A DNA stretch of 64,000 nucleotides. It comes from Bactrocera neohumeralis. Its lineage: Eukaryota > Arthropoda > Insecta > Diptera > Tephritidae. The stretch lies in the NCBI RefSeq assembly GCF_024586455.1, contig NC_065922.1, forward strand, positions 21,200,089 through 21,264,088, in the 5' to 3' direction. Position numbers and translations under genes: made by a program. Below the pieces are notes generated by a model that was not told the origin of the DNA, ran no database searches, and worked only from the letters and a program-made list of their open reading frames with translations. Below are positions 45,885-59,300 of the stretch, one piece after another; the first letter of the stretch is position 1; the number at the start of each line of letters is the position of its first letter.

Positions 45885-47200
45885 TAGAACCCCCATAGGA
45901 AATCTAGTGACTGATGCCCAGAGCATACGAAAATTATAGAGGTTACACTTCTCCAGCCTGCTGAATGGCAGTGAAAGCATAACGTCAGCCGATTCTCCAA
46001 CCGATTACGATGGAGCAGAACTTCCTCTACCCGACCGTGAAGAAGTTCGAATTGCAATAACCCGTCCGAAGAACCACAACGTGGCGGGGGAAATGGATTG
46101 CCAGCCGAGCTCTTCAAATATCATAACAAGCAAGCATCAGCTTCTTTGTAAAATATGATCGGACGAAAGCATACTCAACGATTGGAATATAAGTGTGCTC
46201 TGCCCAATCCACAAAAAGAGAGACCCCAATCAATCTGCGTTAACCACAACATCGCGTCCATCCATCAACAAACTGATTGGACCTTATCTGTGGCTTTAGA
46301 CCTGGCAAATCAACAATCAACCAGATATTCAGTATGCGACAAATCTTGGAAAAGACCCGTGAAAAGATAATCGACACACACCACCTCTTCGTCAATTTCA
46401 AAGCTGCTTTCGATAGCACGAAAAGAAGCTGCCTTTACGCCGCGATGTCTGAATTTCGTATCCCCGCAAACTAATACGGCTGTGTAAACTGACGTTGAGC
46501 AACACTAAAAGCTCCGTCAGGATCGGGAAGGACCTCTCTGAGCCGTTCAATACCAAACGAGGTTTCAGACAAGGCGACTCCCTATCGTGCGACTTCTGCA
46601 ATCTGCTGCAGGTACAATCTTCTATAAGAGTATACAGCTGCTGGCGTATGTCGATGATATTGATATTGTTAGTTCTGCTTTCTCCAGAATAGATAAGGAA
46701 GCGAAGTAAATGGGTCTGGTGGATAACGAGGGCAAGACGAAATATCTCCTGCCATCAAACAAACAGTCGTCGCACTCGCGACGTACAGTCTTAACTTCGA
46801 AGTCGTAGATAATTTCGTCTATTTTGGAACCAGCATTAACACTAACAAATACATACGTCAGTCTCAAAATCCAACACAAAATAACTCTTGCCGACAGGGG
46901 CAACTTCAACGAACAAAAACCAAACTCTACACGTCATTAATCATTCCCGTTCTGCTATATGGTGCAGAGGCTTAGATCTTTCGGGAGAAAAGTTCTGAGA
47001 AAGATGTAAGGTCCTTTGCGCGATGGACCAATGAGATGTATGAGATATACGACGATTTTGGCAGTTCAGCGAATGGACGAAAACAATCTAGCTCTGAAAG
47101 TATTCGACGCAGTACCCGCCGGTGGGAGCAGAGCAAGAAGAGGACCTCCACTCAGTTGGAAAGACCAGGTGGAGAAGGACCTGGCTTTGCAAAAACGATA
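45885..47200 (+). mobile_element. RTE-like LINE copy, truncated at both ends and frame-broken
   Basis: Blocks in several frames follow the order of the 0.8-2.3 kb copy: EEVRIAITRP, DWTLSVALDLANQQ and the overlapping LICGFRPGKSTINQIFSMRQ, THHLFVNFKAAFDSTKRSCL, KRGFRQGDSLSCDFCN, a decayed YADD region near 46640, KTKYLL, then AMDQ-type C-terminal sequence with SANGRKQ and GPPLSWKDQVEKDLA. The palm Asp of VDFKAAFD is replaced by Asn (VNFKAAFD). It stops at about 47200 without the 3' tail. Several small internal deletions exist relative to the first copy. Confidence 0.82.
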
Positions 47201-50200
47201 AATTCTTTGTTATTTATTGTAAAACAGATGCAAAATATTATATTCCTTTAAAAAAAAAGTGGAAAAATTTTTCTTTTTTTGTATAACATTTGTTCTTACA
47301 GGGTACATACATATATAATGCATGCATAGTAAATATCAATATGATATATAAATATCGTGTTGGTAGACATGTTTGCAAATATTTATATTAAACAACGGAA
47401 GCATTAATATTTTGTAAACAAACAAAATGTGTGGTATGTATGTATGTCGGTGCTTATTTGGTATATACGTTTATAGTTTTCCGTCTGTCTATTGTGTATT
47501 TGTCATATGCAATTTTTGCAATTTACTTTGTATATGGTTGCATTAGGTATGCTACTGAAAAATTAATACTGTTCCTAAATAAATACTTATATTTACAGAC
47601 ACGTGTAGGAAAGACATAACTGGTTTGATTTCCAGTAGTTGATAAATTTATATGTCTGTGTTGTATGTATATGAAGATAGATTTTTTGTATGAAAATACT
47701 GCTTTTATTTCTTTTCATAAACGCAAATAAACTTATGTTTGTGATTTACTATATCTGAAGAAATTAGTGCATTTTTTCAAACTATTTTTTAAACTAAATA
47801 AATATTTTCTAAACTCAATTTTAATTATTTTGAAATTTCTCCATAAGAATTTCTTTCAAAAGAAATTTCATAAAATTAAAAAATAAAGTTTTTTTGCTTA
47901 CGAAATATATGAAGCAAAAATTCATAGAAAGCGAAGAACACGGCAGATAATAGCCAACCACTCAATTCGACTGATTCAATTTCATATTACTATAGAGGCA
48001 GATTTTACCAGCAACACTCGATTTGAAGAAGTTTTAAAAAGTTTATTTCGAGGAGGAATTAATTCAAACAAGACAAAATGATAACAGTGGTGGAAATGGA
48101 AATAAGTCCGCATGTTATGCATACAGACATACGGACTTGGCTAAATCGATCATCCTGAGCATTTAAATAAACATTTTATAAGTTCTCCGTGATTTTCATC
48201 TGCTGGCTTAAGATAATGTGTAATGTAATGCATATACACAAGTCAACTAATAAAGGTTTATACTAGTTTTAAGCTAAGACCATAATGACTTTTATAAAAG
48301 GTATTTTCAGTGTATAAATACACTTGGTACTTGGCGAAACAGTTATAGATTTACATTTCAGTATACGACAGAGCCAAGCCACTTTTAGCTCAACCAAAGT
48401 AGTATTTCGCGTCCTTCAAAAATTTTATTGGCTCAGTGAGCTTAGTGCCGCTGACAGTGAGATCGTTACTCATTCACATGAAAATTTTCAAATTACAGGG
48501 AATTGTCTACGTTATAACAGCAAAGAATGTCAAATAATAAATGCCGATCCATTGTTGTGTATACGAGAAACAAAACAAGAAAATAAACCACTAATACAAG
48601 CCATGTAGATGTTAACTCATTAGGTATATACTATGTACTATATGTTTCTGATCAATTTCTTTCACTTGCTGTATGTGGTGTTAGGATGAACTGTGTGATA
48701 TTTACATATAGTATGAATTTATTCACTCTTCTTTAGAAGAAATTTGTTATAAAAAACATTTTTTCACAAAAATTTGGATTAAATTTCACTAAGTTAGTAC
48801 TTTAAACATTGAATTAAATACTTTCATAGTAAGATGTGTAATTGCTTTAATTTGAGTATAAATATTTAAGGTCAATATCGAAGCTTCATTTGTTGTAAAT
48901 TTACATGCTACGTATGTATTTATTTTTGGAAACGTAAACCAATTGTGACCTTGTGAATTTCACACCATATTTGTAAATAATCATATATTGGTTGTGAATT
49001 TTATTATTTGTGTGTATTCATTTTCAATCAATTTATTTTATATATTTTGTGGTTTTAATTTATTTAGAACCTCGAACTATTTATGCTGATATTGCTCATA
49101 TTAGTATCTAATCAAACATCGGAGTAAATTCTAGTATATTTTTAATTAATGTTTGTTTTATTTATTTTAATTGTTTTCTCTTTACGTTCTATTGATTACA
49201 GTTTTGCAATACCATAACCGCTATGCTGTAAAGTGGAAAATTAAATGCGCGGGGGACATTTGCATTTACATACAGTTACATGAATTTCAGTTAACATACT
49301 TTGTCGTAAATTGACCATCAGAGGTTCAATGAAAACTTTATTTACCATTTAGCGAATAACGTTTGTTGATAAAACACTTAGGCTTAAAATGTTAGTGCAG
49401 CCACAAAAGTAAATAAAATTTTTTAATTCGATTTGTACAGGGAAAATTTGAAATATTCTTTCTGAATATACTTGGTAACTTTCAAATATTAATATACATA
49501 TGTATCAACAATAAATAAATGGCTTCCGATTTTCATATCAGAATAATCTTAGCGATTACTATTCAGGCGTCACTGTTTCACTATTTGTTTAGCCTTAGTA
49601 CTCCCGCATAGTTAAAGTTGTTAACAGATAAAGAAACTATGTTTATAAATAATTCTGGGCAAATGTAAGACAAACCAATCCCAACATCAGCATAAAACTT
49701 TATCAGACTCCGTATCCTTAATAAAATTAACGTTACATTAAGGTCTCCAAAGGAGCTTCCACTTCACTGCTTTTTGTTATATCTATGGTAAACTTTCTGA
49801 AACTGCATAGAGAAAACTTTCTGTATTTCTAAAATAAGAATCAGTTGTATGAGGATGATGCCGAACCCTCTACAACCAAGCATTTTTGTCTATGACCTCA
49901 ACTGCAAGGGGCGCTAAGTTATAACACCCCTTAAACTAAGTATGTTCTGTATATCAAAATCTCTTTTGATGACGATTTCTGTAAATAGTTTTAAGACTAT
50001 AACTTTAGGACTTACACCTAGGCAAAAATACACTAACATCAGTAACATTCTAGAGATATTTCAGATATTAAGAAAAATACAGTAATGGTTGTGAAAAAAT
50101 ATTTGACATTATTTCACTAATAAGTCATCCAAATGGAAATATTTTGATATATTCTTTGTGCTATAACTTTACTTTCAAATACACATAGTGGTTTTCCCTT

Positions 50201-51440
50201 ACTTACCTTGGGTAATTATCAATTTGTTTGTTGGGGTTTTACAAGCCTTTTCACGTTTCACTTTTATTTTTAACCTTTTCCACACGCATATTCTGCTGTA
50301 ACGCATGCTTATGAAATACTTTAGCTTGAAATTCAGTTATGTACAAATGTAAGCAAATTTTATTCTATTTCACAACACACTTTTTTACTCATTTATTTTT
50401 TACTTTTGTGGTATGTATTTTTATTCAAATTACATTATGTTAAATAATTTATTATATTAAATTATACCATACTTTTGTAAATATTTCTCACTATTTTATT
50501 TTACACAATATCCATTTTCAATAATTCTTTTCACATAATAACAATTTTCTCTTCCACAACAACGAATGCACTTATTCTTACTCGGCTCCACAACTTGTTT
50601 ACATTCAATTGACACGAACAGCGGCAGCCTTCGCTGTTTATCACATCATGTCACTGCATGCTACTGGTGTGTGCTGTTGGTTTTTTGCATGCTGAGGTGA
50701 GCAAGTGAGAACAATGAGAAGTGTAAAATCGAACTCGTGCTCCTGCAAGAATAGAGTGACCACAATAAAAATAATTTATTGTACTAAAAATACATATATT
50801 ATTGAAAAATAAAATAAATTGCAAATAGTATGTTTGAATAAGAGTAACTTGTATGTACATACATATGTTCATTTACATGCATGTACGCCCATACGTCCTG
50901 TTCATTTCGCACCAAAAAGACAATATACATACATATGTTAGGATTGTAAGAATTAAGAAAATATCACATCTGGTCACCTTCACATGCTTCTTCGATTTTG
51001 GGTAAAACTCTTAATCATCAGATTTGTTAATGCATATCCTCGAGGCGCACAACCAACTACTGTAACTAGTAGATATAGCAGTGCCATTAATTTATTCAGT
51101 ATAACTTCTGAAAAAATTTACTGATTTCAATGAATTTGGTGTCAGTTAAAAGATAAAAAGGGTAGAATGGAACAAGTGAGCTGCGCATACTTTCACAACG
51201 CATGCAAGCGTGATAGTTTAACGATAAGTAAGTGGAGCAAAAAACGTAAATTTTAGCTGAATTTAGGGAACCTGTAGTGCTACTATATAACAGCAAATAC
51301 ATATGGAGCGTATTTCTAGAGAACAGTTATACGATCGTCTTTCCATATTGCTTTAAATTATAAAATTATTAAATATTACCAAAAAGTTGATATGTCGCAT
51401 TTTCTTTCAAAATATTTCTTCTATTTGTGGCTTGTAAATA
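47201..51440. other. AT-rich DNA, nothing recognised
   Basis: Only short open frames, with no domains, repeats shared with the rest of the window, or RNA-gene signatures that I can support. I looked here for the missing TM6/TM7 receptor exon (KGKRRVTRM, FAICWLP motifs) and did not find it. Confidence 0.5.
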
Positions 51441-51740
51441 TTAGTTAATAGCTTGCTGTAAAGCTGCAGACTTGTTCTTTCATTTACCTTTCGCGGACAC
51501 AAAATCGGTTCTATTTCAATGAAGTTATTCCTCTAAATGCGCCGCAGCTTTTACTTCCGGTTATCCTGCGCCTGTCGCTAAGGTAGTTTCATTTCACCTG
51601 CGCCTTTGAGGTATGCAACAGAAAATTCAATTTCCTCGCGGCGGCTACCTCCTAGCCAGCTTTGCGTGCCTGGTAGAAATCGACTATTTGTGCTTCAGCG
51701 ATTGTGCGCCTCCGCGTGACTGGGGTGACCAGATCAAATT
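51440..51740. other. GC-richer island in AT-rich DNA, unidentified
   Basis: Positions 51500-51730 contain dense G/C words (CTGCGCCTGTCGC near 51567, CTCGCGGCGGCTACCTCC near 51635, GTGCGCCTCCGCGTGACTGG near 51704) between very AT-rich flanks. Two copies of the word CCTGCGCCT occur (about 51565 and 51597). No open frame or RNA fold is convincing. It may be a transposon scrap or a regulatory element. Confidence 0.4.
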
Positions 51741-53299
51741 TTTACGTCTCTTTAGAAAAAGGCTGTTGAGGTTTCGTTTTTATTTGTAAACTTTGGGTTT
51801 TAAGGCCAGAATTTAAGATTTTATATTTATAATAATTAATATTATTATATACATTATCTATAAATGTAAAAAAATGTAAATCTATAAATGTAAAACCCAC
51901 TAACTCAATCGATTTTAAATGAAACAAGTTTTTGGTGTTTATGTTTCTTTATTTCAATTTTTTTAGTTATTAACAGAACCTTCCTTTTACTTTACTTACT
52001 TATTTAGCTCAGGTTATTTACTTTCCTTTTATATTAATTAACTTTAATTACTTATATATGTATGTTCTATACTTTATTTGTCTTTATTAATAATATATAC
52101 AAGTATATATTCATATAATGGAAATTGGAATGTGAATGGTTTTTGAATTAGTTTCGGATCCCACATGATCATTAGTTCTCGTCATACGTCAACAATAAAG
52201 TTCTGACTATTAAATTTCTGTTCCGTTTCTCCGCCTGTTGGCCTGGACATAGCTTAATTATTTTTATTTAGTTAGATTCCCAGGGTAAAGGTTACAAAAG
52301 TTTCAGGAGCTAAAAGAAAAAATAAATAAATTATATATTAATAGACATATTATCTTTTTTATATTATCTATCATTTATTTTATTTATCCCAAAAGAAATA
52401 TTGAAATATTTTATATTCTATACCCATAAGTAAACCTAGAATAGTTGGAGCGGGTTGAAATATACTTAAAAAGACTTTTATAAATAATTAAAACGGAAGA
52501 ACTTCTACGTAAATTGTTACGCAATCTAACTGACAATCTAAACAAGTAAAATCTTTTTTCTACAAATTCTTCATTGCAAATAAGTATACTTATTCAACTG
52601 GCTACTTCAGGCATTCGATATCCTGTTGCAAAAATGTTATGAGTACTATGAGTACTCTCAACTTACTTAAGGACATTTGCACAGATGCCAATTGAAAGCA
52701 AAACATATAAGCATTTATGTATATATACAAGTATGTATTTATTTCTTCGAATTTAGCTTTCTGGTAGCTTCTTTACATCATTCACACATTAATCGAAATA
52801 TTTTCGTGCTGATGGCACAATTTACAGAAAATCTGTTAATAATCCATAGACTATCTGCCAGCAGGAAAACGAATAAACGAATATATATATATTGGAGATT
52901 CCTCACTGAAGCTAGTTTTTGCTAAAACGATTGCAATTTTTTGTAAATAAATAATTTGTACTCGATTGCTCACAATCGTTCAGCTGTGAGTGATCAGAAT
53001 TCCTCATGCAAATAAGCAATGTGCGTAATCCTCACAATATTCAAGCCGGTAAATTATTTGGACATTCATGGAACACATACAAATAAAATATTGAGTAGCA
53101 AATACCTGGAATTGATAATGTAAATATATCATCAAAACTCATATGTATTTTAAAATGGTTATGAAATTGACGTATGTGCTAATACCAAGGATTGTTATAG
53201 TTAGTAGTTTTTTTACATACTGTTAAACAAGAGCTAATTGTTAATAGTTTTAGAGCACTGTTATTACCTATTGTTGTTACTTTTGCGTGACTCACTAGC
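51741..53299. other. AT-rich DNA, nothing recognised
   Basis: Extended T-rich stretches and short random open frames only. Confidence 0.45.
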
Positions 53300-53352
53300 T
53301 ACTATATCAAGCGTCCGATTCATCTTATTTATAGGTCATCAGCCGAATCAAG
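53300..53352 (+). pseudogene. Paralogous scrap of receptor exon C (loop 3 end)
   Basis: GTCATCAGCCGAATCAAG (53335-53352) followed by ATAAGCA matches CCATCGGCAGAATCAAG|GTAAGCA at the end of exon C, encoding the SAES(R) signature. Upstream, GATTCATCTTATTTATA resembles the TM5 end with a deletion between. The donor GT has become AT. Similarity continues for about 70 bp into the intron (GAGTTGTATGCTTTAATTA versus GAGTAGCCTGCTTTAATTA). The shared intron sequence argues for a DNA-level duplication. The scrap is short, so confidence is moderate. Confidence 0.6.
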
Positions 53353-55029
53353 ATAAGCAGCACAGCAGAGTAATTGAGTTGTATGCTTTAATTATGCACA
53401 AACATGTATGAATGATAATTTATCACAAGCAACACATATCTTCGATTGACTTTATTTATGTTTTACATATGTACTTGGAAATCAAAACTGGTGAGGATAA
53501 TTGACGTGAACACCAACTAGTTAATTGTACTAGCAACCTGGAAAATGGGTTAAACTGTTAATTTTTAGCAATTTATAAGATCCGTGAAATTTAAGGTCAT
53601 AAGAAATGAAAGTTGCCTAAGATAGTCTTTAGAAAATTTTAAAGCAATAAATTTAAATTTTTTTATTATTTAGGTCCAAATTGTAGCAAAAGGTTGTAGA
53701 ACAACTAATTTGACAGTTGACTGACACGAATATTAAAGCGCACATAAGCTCTGACTTAATAGGCAACCACACACGCCGCAATTTGTGTACAATATATTTG
53801 CTCCAAGTACGTCGCCGACACTCCCATGGGTGTCACCAAAAAAATTACTTTATAGGCCAAGAGCGAAATAATGAAATTCCAACACAATTCCTGGAAAAGC
53901 TCCAAATTAATCACGTTTACCGGACAATGTGTGCACACAAAATTCTTGTTGTTTTTGCTATAGATACAAGCAGCCAGAGAGGCAGGTCAGCTAGTAAAGG
54001 TCGCACCTATTACGCATGGATAATGAAAAGCAAACAGTAACATGTTAACGAAGGCAAAGGAAAGACACGAAAGGTGGGTTCTAAAACACCCTCGAAATGG
54101 GAAAAAATAAATCGTACATATGTTCTTCGAATCAAATACCCCCTTGCTTGGGTTTTGTTCGGTTTTGCTGTAGTTAAGCTGAAATGATTCCGAATTTAAA
54201 ATTTTTTTATTATTTTAGTTATAATGTGATAAATATAATGAGTTTAATGACACTAACGTAGAAGACTATGATCTTAATTACATTTTGGATTTTTATGTAA
54301 GGTACTAAATTCTTTATTCTCAAAACTATATCCATAACTTATTAAAATGGATTTCACTTTTATGTTAACTGTCCTCGAATGATGTTCGATCAAAAATCTT
54401 AAACAATATGATATTTTAATTGGAGTATTCTAGCTCTACTATAGAAAGTTCAATAAAACGAAAATCAGGATACGAAACTTCACTACTTTAACATATCTTG
54501 TAATGTTGCGAAAACGTTCACTAGTAATATCTCAAGACTTCTTTTATTAGCTGTTACTTCATTGGGAGAGGCAGATGTCAATTCTCAGCTTTGCAAAGAC
54601 CGTAGATTTACTATCACACTTTCAACTAAAAAATATTAGTTACAACCTAAGCGAACTAAAATATAAATACTTGAATTAAGTAAACACGACAAATCTAATA
54701 TTATTGCCTTTAAAATAGAGAAAATAATTTTATTTAAAATGTAAGAAGAAAATTTTAATTCATTATATGTAAATTTACCGGATTTTTATACCTATAACAT
54801 CTGAAAAGGTTTTCTATTTTTTTAAGTCTTGTTGACTAACTTTAATTTTATAGAATTTGTAAAATAATAACCATAAAATCAGATAAAATATATTTTAAAA
54901 TATTGGGCCGTTCTGTAGAAAATTTCGGTTGATGACAACAGCTGAACGTATCGAATTTTCACAGCCAATTTTACATTTAACCATTTGAACATTTGAATAT
55001 CTAATAACTTAATGTTTGTAAAACACATT
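53353..55029. other. AT-rich DNA, nothing recognised
   Basis: A 107-codon open frame at 53717-54040 is the longest here. It has no domain, signal peptide or membrane segment that I recognise, and no promoter or splice context, so I leave it uncalled. Confidence 0.4.
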
Positions 55030-55320
55030 CTTAAGATTAAAAACAGCATTCTCGGCACATTTTGGTGTTTTACTATCAAAAGAGTAAAAAAGCAGTTCAA
55101 GAAAGGGGAAACTTATGCGATTTGTAAGAAGAAGATGAGTTGACCGATCGCCAATGCCAAAATTGGTTTACAGAATTTCGTTCCGGCAATTTCGATCTTG
55201 AGTGTGCACATAATGATAGGACTTTTGAAGCCGATGTGGATAAAATAAAGTTGTCGGTCGATTAAGGTCGTTAAATAACAACTCCGGATATTGCTGAAAG
55301 ATTTGTCTAATTTGACCATT
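55030..55320 (+). mobile_element. Mariner transposase N-terminal fragment
   Basis: Reading across frames gives RHILVFYYQKSKKAVQ, then DELTDRQCQNWFTEFRSGNF and DLECAHNDRTFEADVDKIKL with ITTPDIAERFV, the two-helix-turn-helix DNA-binding region of mariner transposases. The rest of the element is absent. The overlapping minus-strand open frame 55113-55319 is a shadow. Confidence 0.75.
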
Positions 55321-56274
55321 CATATACACCTGTAAAGTCTAAAAATTATTTTGTAGCTGGACATCTGACCCCAAATGTAAGCAGAGGTTGCTGTCTTGGC
55401 TAAATGTTAACAAAGGGGTCTTTGACCTCAATAAACGTAAAGAAAGAGGTGATTGACCTAGACAATATCGCAATTACTCCAACTATTTTCAAAATAATTT
55501 TAAAAAAAAAATATAAATTTCATTTTTCCAACTTACAAGAACCGCCAATATCAGACCAAACTTGAACATGCCGCTTAATTCAGGACATATTTTTTCTAAA
55601 GTGGCATTTAACTCTCATATCTGATTGTGATGTCTCAAGTTGCAAATAAATAATACATCAATTTATTTATTTACCTACATCAAGAAGTGACATTAAATCG
55701 GTCTCTTAAAATCACAGTTGAAATATGAAACTGATTCAACAAATTATCAAAATAAATGTAAAAGGCATCCTTCTTGGTAAATAAGAAAAATATGTTTATG
55801 CCTCTGTGCGCTCTATTTCTTCTCTTCTTGGCCACAGAATAGAAATAAATTTTCGACTAGCAGATATTCATAGAGGATGCGTTGTGCTTAAGTTGTTTGT
55901 AAATTCCCTTTCAATTGCGATGGACTTTTCTTGTTCAATTTGAACTGTAAATGTGCGTACATGGGTATATGCTTACAAACTTTTGCGGTGATACTATTTT
56001 ACACATTTGTTAGTAGGTTTGGTTTACTTTGCTCTTTTTTATCAAACAGACAAAACTTTTTCTACTCTGAACAAGGATATTAAGTTTGCAACGAAACCTG
56101 TAACAACGAGAAGAAAATGTATGTATGTATTCTAAAAAAATACATAAATTATCAGAGAGTTTGTCTGTTCGCCTGAATATTTTCGGAATATATTTTTCAG
56201 ATAAAAAATAATAACATAAAGCTATCATACTAACTCACCGATAAAATTTAATTCTGGTAAAGAAAATTTGAATC
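55321..56274. other. AT-rich DNA, nothing recognised
   Basis: No open frame, repeat or RNA gene that I can support. Confidence 0.45.
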
Positions 56275-56331
56275 TGTGAAGGGTATTATATGTCAACTTC
56301 CATGCAGCTGAAAATAAGCGTTTTTTCTTGT
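56275..56331 (+). repeat. 3' end scrap of the 19.4-kb repeat family
   Basis: CTGTGAAGGGTATTATATGT and GCGTTTTTTCTTGTTT match the right end of the repeat at 19430-19965 (TGTGAAGGGTATATTAG to GTTTTTTCTTGTTTT). Only the terminal ~57 bp are present. Confidence 0.65.
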
Positions 56332-59300
56332 TTAACTTAATTTGCCAGTTGAAAACTTATGCGAAATTTTTGTGTTCTTCCAGGAAGGATTTACAGTAAG
56401 AAAGAGAAATTTTAAGTTTTGATTATAGTTCAATCAAGAATTATAAAATTCATACTAATGAGAAATCAGGCATGCATTCTGGGGGTTTTCTTTGCTTCAC
56501 AAATACATAAAATAAAGTAAAAATGCATCCAACTATAGCCTTAAATTTATTCGGTTTAATTTTTTATATATAAAAAGCTTACTCTACTTTTTATAGCAGC
56601 TGCTATGATTTAACTAAAAGATGTAAATGAAAGTGGATGTGTATATTCAAAAGTCTTTGTACCAATGCCACTCATTTATTTACACACTATAATTTGTCTA
56701 AAAAAATTATGGTTCAGCGAGCGCAGAAGTGTAGGAACATACTTTGGTAGAAAAAAGAATGAAATTATGAGCATCCGACAAAATGACAACATTACTATAT
56801 GAAGAAAAGCAGTTGCACAGCAACATGAAACTGTAACTTCTCTTCTTTGGAGATTTCATAATACCTAATGCATGTGATAACATTCGAGTTTAATGCTGGG
56901 TCTATCCAAAAGAACTTAAACCTTTCAAGAAACTGTCAATTAAATTACTCAATAAATTGCCACCCATCTTAGACAACAAAAAAAAATATTTGCCAATTGT
57001 AGACTTTGCTATTGCTGTTGGACTTAAAAGAGCTTTCATAAAATATTCAGCCATTAAACAACAAGCTGAAATATTTATTTAAGGTAAAGTGAATTTAGAC
57101 TCTAACTCTAACTCTAACAAAAGTTGTACATAAAATAATTCAAGCAAGAAAAGGATTATGGTCGTAAACTCTTTCACGTGCCAAAAGGAACTAAATCGAA
57201 ATTGTGTAAGTGTCAAAAGCTTATATGCACTACGTTTGAATGTTTGCAACTTTTTAGGATTTGAAAGAAACTACCCTAAATAAACAATGCACCTGACCAG
57301 TAAATATTTGTTGTAAGCAGGGTAGCAAAGGAAGCGCAAATTTTTTATTGTTTACAGTCGGTGGAGTTCAGCTGTATTCACATATAAACACAGTGTCGCA
57401 ATGTCAAACAAAAATTAATATATTTTTTAGAATGGCTGCATTGGTTTTAGAATTGCAAGTACATTTTCTGACGGTCCCTATCACGTGCCAAATGGTCACT
57501 GAACTGCAATTAGTAAAGTCAAACCCTCCCTTTCCGCCTTGAACTTTTTAAGTTTACAAGCTTTATGGTCTCCAGTGCAACAAATGACACTAAACAAGCT
57601 ATTTTATATTGTTAACACTGCAGATTGGTTTTCAAAAAATGCAAATACAAGCTACCTTGCTCATATACTCGTATTCTTACATTTTTTTATCACCGTTAAT
57701 ATATATACACTTACATTTGTTTGTAGCAGCGCCATTAATTTGTTGCTAGCAAGTGCCACTCAACTTCAATGGTTTAATGAATGGATCTTTGGTATTTATC
57801 TTAAGTTGACTATTGCGAGTTATTGCTGTTAATCAACTACTTTCACCAAATTTCTTGGCCATTACATGACTACTGACCGTGTGAAAATACTTGGAAGCAC
57901 GTTTATTAGCAAAGTGCGTGAACACTAAGATGACCATTTATTTGAAATCGAAACAACCAATCTGAATGCTAAATTAATTTGAAAAGTAAATTATTTTAGT
58001 GCTTGCAGAATTTTATTCCACGCCAAGGCGATGTTCATTTAAGAAGTGGTATTTGATTCACTGACGAATGTATAAATATATTCTGTAGAGATGCGTAATA
58101 CATTTAGTTACAAATACCGCACTACCATGTCATACGTATACAAACATAAATACTTGGGTTTCCTTTTAAATGCAGTTCGTGTTACGCTTCAGAAACTGTT
58201 CAGCTATTAGTCAACATTTGCACGTTATTTCATTAGTGCATTCTTAGGTAATTAATATACCAAAAACTTCCATTACGACGTCATTCATGAATGGGTATCG
58301 TTCGTTGCGAAGGATGCGTTCATTAAATATAATAATTATAATGAACGCATGTTGCTTCTAATTTGACATTTGTACTGACATGCTTACAAATATAGACAAC
58401 GAATATTGAGAGCAGTTATGATGAGATCAGAGTACCCATTAGTATATGAATAACAGGTGAACTGAATGTATTTATGTTGTGTCACTGTATAATATACAGA
58501 AATGTTGGACTGTAATCGCTCTCTTTGCATTTGATGATGATTTTGTGGTTATATAGCTGCATCTTTACAACAATCTTTTGTAATTTTACTTTCCAAAGCG
58601 AAAAAAAATTAAACTTTTATTGTAATTCCTTTCCTACATCATTCTTATTAAATAAATTAAATAAATCTTGCAATTTTCTTCGTTTTACAGATGAAAAATT
58701 ATTACGGAGACGGTGACCTCTCACAAGGAGGAAAGTGTCGGAATTTTTTAGACTGCTCCAGTATCGTGTATAACAGCACTGAATAATGCAAATCAATTTA
58801 GGGGATTGTGACAACATCGTATGTCAAGGTCAACCAAGGTCAACAACGTGAATAGTTGAAATCATTCATCCTTTCCAGCCAACTGAAGTGTGAAATGTGT
58901 GAGACGGCTGCACTTCTGTTTTGTGTGATCCCTATGACTGATTTGACTCGTGATATTGATACGACTGATAAAACTTGGTAAACACTTATAAATGTAAAAA
59001 TAATATATAGCAGCTTTTATTACTATTATGTTTATAGCCATTGAGAAATTAGGATTATTTTTTTAAGCGAAGGATTAACTGAGTTCGGTGTATATTATCA
59101 TATCAAAATCAATCTGTACTACATATTCAGAGGAGTTCTTCACCGACAAGCAGCTATTAGGACTTAAGGAATGTTTCCAGAACCTTCATCGTTGTTCCAG
59201 CACCGCCAAAGCAGCCTCGTGTTTTATATTTGGACAATGCTATAGCGAATTGAGAACCGTTATATTCATTATTTTTTAAAGAAATTTATTTCAGTTGATT

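Noticed and set aside
53717..54040. 107-codon open frame as a possible small gene
   Set aside because: No recognised domain, signal peptide, promoter or splice context; length is reachable by chance in 64 kb.
57099..57118. Telomere-like (CTCTAA)3 run
   Set aside because: Only three units, and higher Diptera do not use short telomerase repeats; most likely chance.
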